The position numbers and the translations under genes were made by a program. DNA of 64,000 bases from Alphaproteobacteria bacterium (GTDB taxonomy: Bacteria; Pseudomonadota; Alphaproteobacteria; Rhodobacterales; Rhodobacteraceae), in NCBI GenBank assembly GCA_030428355.1, contig JAUIBL010000004.1:62001-126000 (forward strand), read 5' to 3'. Below the pieces are notes generated by a model, which was not told the origin of the DNA, ran no database searches, and saw nothing but the letters and a program-made list of their open reading frames with translations. Shown here in pieces: positions 59,898 to 64,000 of this stretch; within the stretch, counting starts at the first letter, position 1; every line of letters starts with the position of its first letter.

Positions 59898-60626
59898 TTA
59901 GTCTGTGGTGAGCAGGGAAAGACCGGGAACGCGGTTTGCGACCCCCGGGCCGGCATTGGCAAGGTGGTCAAGGTTGCGCCGGGCAAGTCTGGCATGTTCG
60001 CGCGCCAGATGTTCGGCTCGGGTGCCTTCGCGGGCGCGGATCGCCTCGATGATGGCGCGGTGCTGATCCTGCGCGCGCCGCAGCGACGCGTTGAAATCCG
60101 GGATCAATTCCTGCCCCCCAAGAAATGCACTGGGCGACGCCAGCGGCAGGCGGCTGACGCGATCCGCCTCGCGCTGGATCAACGGGCTTCCGGCAAGACG
60201 GGCAAGGATTTGATGGAACGCCGCGTTTTCGGAGATATAGGCGTCGAAGTCGATATGATCGGGATGCCTCAAGGCAGTGTCGATCCGCTCCAGAACACGC
60301 TCGGCCTCGGACAGGGCACTCGGGTCCGCCCCCCGCTCGGCAGCAAGACGCACTGCCGTGCCTTCGATCACACCGCGCAGTTCGATGGCATCGCTGATGT
60401 CATCGAGGGTGAACCGCGCCACCCGACACCCCCCGGTCTCGATCCGTTCCAGCAGTCCTTCGGCCACAAGCCGGTCCATCGCCTGCCGCAGCGGTGTGCG
60501 TGACAGGCCCAGCCGTTCGGACAAGGCCACTTCGGGCAGACGCGCGGAGCCAGAGAATTCGCCGCTCATCACAAGCGATCGCAGGCCAAGCAGCGCCTTG
60601 TCGAACTGTGTCGCACGATCGGACAT
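59898..60626 (-). CDS. GntR-family regulator (FCD subfamily)
   Basis: A 242-aa regulator: winged helix with LPEVALSERLGLSRTPLRQAMDRLVAEGLL and a helical FCD ligand domain (LRGVIEGTAVRLAAERGA; NAAFHQILARLAGSP). Start ATG 60626 is chosen over ATG 60641 because GAGGGGGG precedes it. It heads an operon with the LigM-like gene and has two TGTATACA palindromes upstream, so it should be autoregulated and respond to the demethylase substrate or product. Confidence 0.88.
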   Translation of the reverse strand: MSDRATQFDKALLGLRSLVMSGEFSGSARLPEVALSERLGLSRTPLRQAMDRLVAEGLLERIETGGCRVARFTLDDISDAIELRGVIEGTAVRLAAERGADPSALSEAERVLERIDTALRHPDHIDFDAYISENAAFHQILARLAGSPLIQREADRVSRLPLASPSAFLGGQELIPDFNASLRRAQDQHRAIIEAIRAREGTRAEHLAREHARLARRNLDHLANAGPGVANRVPGLSLLTTD

Positions 60627-60681
60627 GACCCCCCTCATCACTGCGCCGCGCGCTATGGCGGCTTGGTGAGAGAGAGCTATT

Positions 60682-60691
60682 ATGTATACAT
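60682..60691 (-). promoter_or_regulatory. GntR-type operator, proximal
   Basis: Perfect palindrome ATGTATACAT (core TGTATACA at 60683-60690), 56 bases upstream of the GntR start. Confidence 0.75.
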
Positions 60692-60740
60692 TATCTTGTC
60701 AATTTGGAATTTTGAGCGGTGTTTTGGTGAAATTATCCAG

Positions 60741-60757
60741 ATTATGTATACAATAAT
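60741..60757 (-). promoter_or_regulatory. GntR-type operator, distal
   Basis: ATTATGTATACAATAAT, core TGTATACA at 60745-60752, exactly 62 bases (about six helical turns) from the proximal core. FCD regulators bind such T-GT-AC-A palindromes. Confidence 0.75.
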
Positions 60758-60907
60758 GACAGGCAGAAGCATAACCGCCGTGCCCGCGCGACGGCGTCTG
60801 GCCCGTCGACAGCTCAGGTTTGTTCGCACGGGATGCGGACCGCCGTTCTGACTGCGACCGATCCGACGAAGGCCACTTTTGCAATGCGTCCGGCATTCCG
60901 CGGTGCA

Positions 60908-60924
60908 GCAAGAGATTCTCTTGC
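60908..60924. promoter_or_regulatory. Perfect 17-bp palindrome, IclR operator candidate
   Basis: GCAAGAGA-T-TCTCTTGC. Its core GAGATTCTC (60912-60920) is repeated exactly at 60971-60979, 59 bases away and six bases before the IclR ATG. The pair suggests autoregulation. Confidence 0.65.
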
Positions 60925-60984
60925 CTCGCGGACACATGACGTCATAGCGTGAGACCAAGTCTCTAATCATGAGATTCTCGCGCG

Positions 60985-61743
60985 ATGCTTCTCGACCGCC
61001 TGACCACCATTCTGGAGCTTGTCGCCGTTGCGGGGCGACCGGTCACGGCGGCGGATATTCAGAAGGCGACGGGGTTGCCGAAACCCACCAGCTACCGGCT
61101 GGTACAGACACTCTTGGATCACGGCCTGATCGAAAGCCCTGCCGAGGACGGCCGCGTGGTGATCGGTGAACGACTGATCCGCATCGCGCTTTTGGGCAAG
61201 TCGGATGTGGATGTGCGCAAGGCAGCGGCCCCCCTGCTCAAAGCGGCGGCGGTCAAGTTCAACGAAACGGTGTTCCTGTCGCGGTTCCGCAACGAACAGG
61301 TCGAGATCATCCATGTCGAAACCCCGGAAGATCCGGCGCGCGCCTATATCCATCCCGGTCTGGGCGTGCGCCCATTGCACGCCTGTTCCTGCTCAAAGGC
61401 GATTGCCGCCTTTGCCGAACCCACCTTTCAGGACAGCATCATCACCGGCACGCTGCGCGCCTATACCGAGTTCACCAAGACTACCGAAGCGGACCTGCGC
61501 CGCGAGTTTGCCGAGATCGTCAAACGCGGCTTTGCCGATTGCGATCAGGAGATCGACATCGGCATCGCCAGCGTCGCGGCCCCTGTCTCTATCGGCAATA
61601 TCGGCGCGACGTTCAGCGTCGGCGCGGTTGGGCCGATCCGGCGGTTCGGGGCCACGTACCGGGCAGACATCGGCAAGAATCTGATAGACTTGGCCCAGCG
61701 CGTCAGCGGCGCCATTCAACTGTGCAACGTGCCCGAGGTTTGA
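60985..61743 (+). CDS. IclR-family regulator
   Basis: A 252-aa regulator with winged helix (ILELVAVAGRPVTAADIQKATGLPKPTSYRLVQTLLDHGLI) and an effector domain (FNETVFLSRFRNEQVEIIHVE; HACSCSKAIAAF; IASVAAPVSIGNIGATFSVGA). It is 82 bases upstream of the SBP56-family gene in the same direction and probably controls it. IclR proteins sense small organic acids or aromatics; the effector here is unknown. Confidence 0.88.
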   Translation: MLLDRLTTILELVAVAGRPVTAADIQKATGLPKPTSYRLVQTLLDHGLIESPAEDGRVVIGERLIRIALLGKSDVDVRKAAAPLLKAAAVKFNETVFLSRFRNEQVEIIHVETPEDPARAYIHPGLGVRPLHACSCSKAIAAFAEPTFQDSIITGTLRAYTEFTKTTEADLRREFAEIVKRGFADCDQEIDIGIASVAAPVSIGNIGATFSVGAVGPIRRFGATYRADIGKNLIDLAQRVSGAIQLCNVPEV

Positions 61744-61825
61744 GGAGGCTTCGGGTCCAGCATCACGACAGAAGGACTTTTTCATAACCGACCCGCCAAG
61801 GGTTTGAATTTCAAGGGAGGACCAC

Positions 61826-63226
61826 ATGAACTTACGACCAGATCCAACATTCCACGCCACGGCCCAGCTTGCCATGCAAGCCCCCGTGGAGACCTATGGC
61901 TTTACCGTCATGCTCAGCCCCGACGGATCACAGCCCGATGGGCTGGCGGTTGTCGATCTCGACCCGAAATCCGACACCTATGGCACCATCGTTCACACGG
62001 TCATGATGCCCTACAAGGGCGACGAGTTTCACCATTTCGGCTGGAACGCCTGTTCCTCGTCCCTGTCGCCGCTGTCCGGGCATGCCTTCCTTGAACGTCG
62101 CTACCTGATCGTGCCGGGCATCCGGTCGTCGCGCATTTATGTGATCGACGTGAAGGAACCGCTGAACGCGAAGATCCACAAGATCATCGAACCCGAGGAA
62201 GTGTTCGCCAAGACCGGCTATTCGCGGCCGCACACCATCCATTGCGGCCCCGAAGGCATCTATGTCTCCACCCTTGGTGGCGGTGGCAAGGACGGCACCG
62301 ACGGCCCTCCGGGCATTTTCATCATGGATTGCGAAACCTTCGAGATCATCGGCCAGTACGAGATGGATCGCGGTCCGCAGGACAAGCATTATGATTTCTG
62401 GTGGAACCTGCCGCAGGATTACATGGTCAGTTCCGAATGGGGCCTGCCGCCGCAATTCGAGAACGGGCTGGTGGCAGAAGACCTGCTGTCCAACAAGTAT
62501 GGCCATTCGATCCATTTCTGGGACCTGCGCCGCCGCAAGAACATCCAGACCATCGACCTTGGCGCCAATCACCAGATGGCGCTGGAAATCCGGCCCGCGC
62601 ATGACCCCAAGAAATCCTACGGCTTCTGCGGCGTCGTTGTCGACACCACCAACCTGCAAGGCGCGATCTTCACCTGGTGGCGCGGTGACGATGGCACGTG
62701 GCAGGCGAAGAAAACGATCACTATCGACCCGCGCCCCGAAGACCCGGCCAACCTGCCGCCTCTTTTGCAGGGGTTTGGTGCGGTCCCACCACTTGTGACG
62801 GACATCGACCTCAGCCTTGATGACAAATATCTCTATGTCGCGTGCTGGGGTCTCGGCGAGATGCACCAATACGACGTGTCCGATCCGATGAACCCGAAGC
62901 TGGCGGGCAAGGTGGAAATCGGCGGAATTGCCCGGAACACCAAACATCCGGGCGGCGGCGAGTTTGCCTTTGGCCCGCAGATGGTCGAGGTGAGCCGCGA
63001 CGGCAAGCGCGTCTACTGGACCAACTCGCTCTATTCGACATGGGACGAACAGTTCTACCCCGGTCAGGATGGCGGCCAGATGGTGATGGCGCGGGTTGGC
63101 GAAAGCGGTGGTCTGACGCTGGACAAGGATTTCTATGTCCAGTTCCCCAAGGGCCTGCGATCCCACCAGATCCGGCTCGAAGGCGGCGATTGCTCGACCG
63201 ACAGCTTCTGTTACCCGAACGTCTGA
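61826..63226 (+). CDS. Selenium-binding protein 56 family, methanethiol oxidase-like
   Basis: A 466-aa beta-propeller of the SBP56/MtoX family. Candidate copper and substrate residues are visible: EFHHFGWNAC (His 69, His 70, Cys 76), RPHTIHCGPEG (His 136, His 139, Cys 140) and KYGHSIHFWDL (His 227, His 230), with the family C-terminal SHQIRLEGGDCSTDSFCYP. Bacterial members oxidise methanethiol to formaldehyde, H2S and H2O2. Unlike Hyphomicrobium MtoX there is no signal peptide, so the protein should be cytoplasmic. GGGAGG precedes the ATG. The following membrane-protein gene is eight bases away. Confidence 0.85.
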   Translation: MNLRPDPTFHATAQLAMQAPVETYGFTVMLSPDGSQPDGLAVVDLDPKSDTYGTIVHTVMMPYKGDEFHHFGWNACSSSLSPLSGHAFLERRYLIVPGIRSSRIYVIDVKEPLNAKIHKIIEPEEVFAKTGYSRPHTIHCGPEGIYVSTLGGGGKDGTDGPPGIFIMDCETFEIIGQYEMDRGPQDKHYDFWWNLPQDYMVSSEWGLPPQFENGLVAEDLLSNKYGHSIHFWDLRRRKNIQTIDLGANHQMALEIRPAHDPKKSYGFCGVVVDTTNLQGAIFTWWRGDDGTWQAKKTITIDPRPEDPANLPPLLQGFGAVPPLVTDIDLSLDDKYLYVACWGLGEMHQYDVSDPMNPKLAGKVEIGGIARNTKHPGGGEFAFGPQMVEVSRDGKRVYWTNSLYSTWDEQFYPGQDGGQMVMARVGESGGLTLDKDFYVQFPKGLRSHQIRLEGGDCSTDSFCYPNV

Positions 63227-63234
63227 CCGTCTGA

Positions 63235-63906
63235 ATGAGCTTCGATCCAATCACGGTGACGGCCCTCTGGGGGGCCGTCATTCTGTCCGGCATCTACCAC
63301 GGCATCAATCCCGGCATGGGCTGGCCGCTTGCCGTATCCGCAGCCCTGATGGAGGGCCGCCCCCGCGCGATGGGCCGGGCCTTGGTTGCCTTGGCGGTCG
63401 GGCATTTCCTTGCCATGACGGCGATCCTTTTGCCGTTTTCGGTGATGAGCGCGCTGGTCACGTGGGAGACACAGATCCGCATCGGTGCCGGGGCGCTGGT
63501 GATCGCGATGGGCATTTACCTCCTGATCAACCGCCGCCATCCCCGCTTTCTGGCCCGCGTCCACCCTGCCCGTCTGGCGCTCTGGTCGTTCCTTGCCGCG
63601 ATGGCGCATGGCGCGGGGCTGATGCTGGTGCCGATCTATCTCGGGATCTGCGGCATCGACGTGGGCGGCGACGGGCACGCGGCAGCGGGCGCGCTCATGA
63701 CCCAGAACATCGCCACCGCGTTTCTGGTGGCGCTTGTGCATACCGGGGCCATGACCCTCGCCGGTGCGGTGCTCGCCGTGGTGATCTATCTCTGGCTCGG
63801 CATCAAGTTCCTGTCGCGCACGTGGTTCAACCTCGACATCGTCTGGGCGCTGAGCCTTGTCGTCGTGGGCGGGTTCGGGATTGCGTCCGCGCTTTACGGG
63901 CATTGA
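63235..63906 (+). CDS. Six-helix membrane protein, partner of SBP56-like gene
   Basis: A 223-aa polytopic membrane protein with about six helices. ILSGIYHGINPGMGWPLAVSAALMEGR (His in the first helix loop) and FLAAMAHGAGLMLVPIYLG (second His) form a repeated H-G pattern reminiscent of nickel/cobalt (NiCoT, UreH/HupE-like) or sulfite-exporter families, but the NiCoT signature HxxxxDH is absent. It is almost certainly co-transcribed with the SBP56-like gene (8-base gap). A metal (copper) or sulfur-compound transporter serving that enzyme is an inference; no family is assigned. Confidence 0.68.
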   Translation: MSFDPITVTALWGAVILSGIYHGINPGMGWPLAVSAALMEGRPRAMGRALVALAVGHFLAMTAILLPFSVMSALVTWETQIRIGAGALVIAMGIYLLINRRHPRFLARVHPARLALWSFLAAMAHGAGLMLVPIYLGICGIDVGGDGHAAAGALMTQNIATAFLVALVHTGAMTLAGAVLAVVIYLWLGIKFLSRTWFNLDIVWALSLVVVGGFGIASALYGH

Positions 63907-63955
63907 GCCGCGACTGTTCGGTGCGAACGACCCGGTCCGCCTTAGGTCCGCGATG

Positions 63956-64000
63956 TCAGAAGGTGTTGATTGCAATGCCCAGGAACGCGACATCCGAGAC
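63956..64000 (-). CDS. C-terminal end of a gene entering from the right edge
   Basis: An open frame runs in from the window edge on the minus strand and ends VSDVAFLGIAINTF then TGA at 63956-63958. Only 14 residues are visible. The 50-base spacing to the convergent membrane-protein gene is consistent with a real gene end, but nothing can be said of its product. Confidence 0.35.
   Translation of the reverse strand, partial: VSDVAFLGIAINTF

Larger units (their letters stand above)
60627..60984. other. 358-base divergent intergenic region between GntR and IclR genes
   Basis: No convincing gene is present. The left half is A/T-rich and holds the two GntR-type palindromes. The right half holds a cluster of palindromes near the IclR start: 60908-60924, 60936-60945 (ATGACGTCAT), 60951-60963 (GAGAC/GTCTC) and 60971-60979. 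Confidence 0.7.

Noticed and set aside
60663..60851. 62-codon plus-strand frame across the GntR operators
   Set aside because: Starts at a TTG with no ribosome site, overlaps the palindromes and has unlike composition; treated as non-coding.

Overview
The window reads as a chromosomal segment of a Rhodobacterales (Roseobacter-group) alphaproteobacterium. Evidence: high G+C; a methylmalonyl-CoA mutase/propionyl-CoA carboxylase locus with an ScfR/PccR regulator and TTTGCAAA boxes; a bchEJ pair behind PpsR-type and FNR-type sites, implying a (possibly aerobic anoxygenic) phototroph; sulfopropanediol catabolism genes (hpsNOP); a PmpAB/YeeE pair; and the rhizobial-type glycerol ABC transporter operon. 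No rRNA, tRNA, CRISPR array, prophage or insertion sequence was seen. Both edge genes are cut by the window.

Layout. 1-8.6 kb: peptide import. A fused DppD-DppF ATPase heads a leftward operon (nuclease-fold lipoprotein, ArgE-like deacylase, FAD oxidoreductase), divergent from dppABC. 8.8-13.2 kb: YeeE/YedE transporter, then a leftward string of housekeeping-like genes (VOC protein, acetyltransferase, DjlA-like co-chaperone, endonuclease/exonuclease/phosphatase protein, small periplasmic protein). 13.2-24.4 kb: propionyl-CoA assimilation (scpA, pccA, pccB) interleaved with four small secreted, lipoprotein or unknown genes, one only 48 codons long. PccR and an MFS exporter face away from pccB, and both promoter regions carry PccR-type boxes. 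24.4-29 kb: cell-wall amidase, excalibur-domain lipoprotein, gatCA, GAF/HWE kinase. 29-31.5 kb: bchE-bchJ. 31.5-36.1 kb: UPF0173 hydrolase, metY, quinone oxidoreductase, pmpAB.

36.1-46.6 kb: the complete glycerol locus glpDSTPQUVK with divergent glpR. It imports glycerol by ABC transporter, phosphorylates it and oxidises it to DHAP. Palindromic repeats occupy three of its intercistronic gaps. 46.6-48.1 kb: cobQ. B12 is a recurring need here, since mutase and BchE both use cobalamin. 48.1-52.9 kb: LacI regulator with twin operators, hpsNOP and a UspA protein, oxidising dihydroxypropanesulfonate to sulfolactate. 53-58.4 kb: MscS channel and frcBCA sugar transporter with divergent ROK regulator. 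58.4-60.6 kb: GntR regulator with a LigM-like tetrahydrofolate-dependent O-demethylase. 61-63.9 kb: IclR regulator, SBP56/methanethiol-oxidase-like protein and an unknown six-helix membrane protein.

Themes: uptake of marine small organics (peptides, glycerol, sugars, sulfonates), C1/sulfur handling (O-demethylase, methanethiol oxidase, sulfur transporters), and local regulators sitting on readable palindromic operators. The most checkable novelties are the operator sets, the complementary-defect glycerol ATPase pair, the repeat elements, the structured 337-base gap upstream of pccA, and the IclR/SBP56/membrane-protein module.
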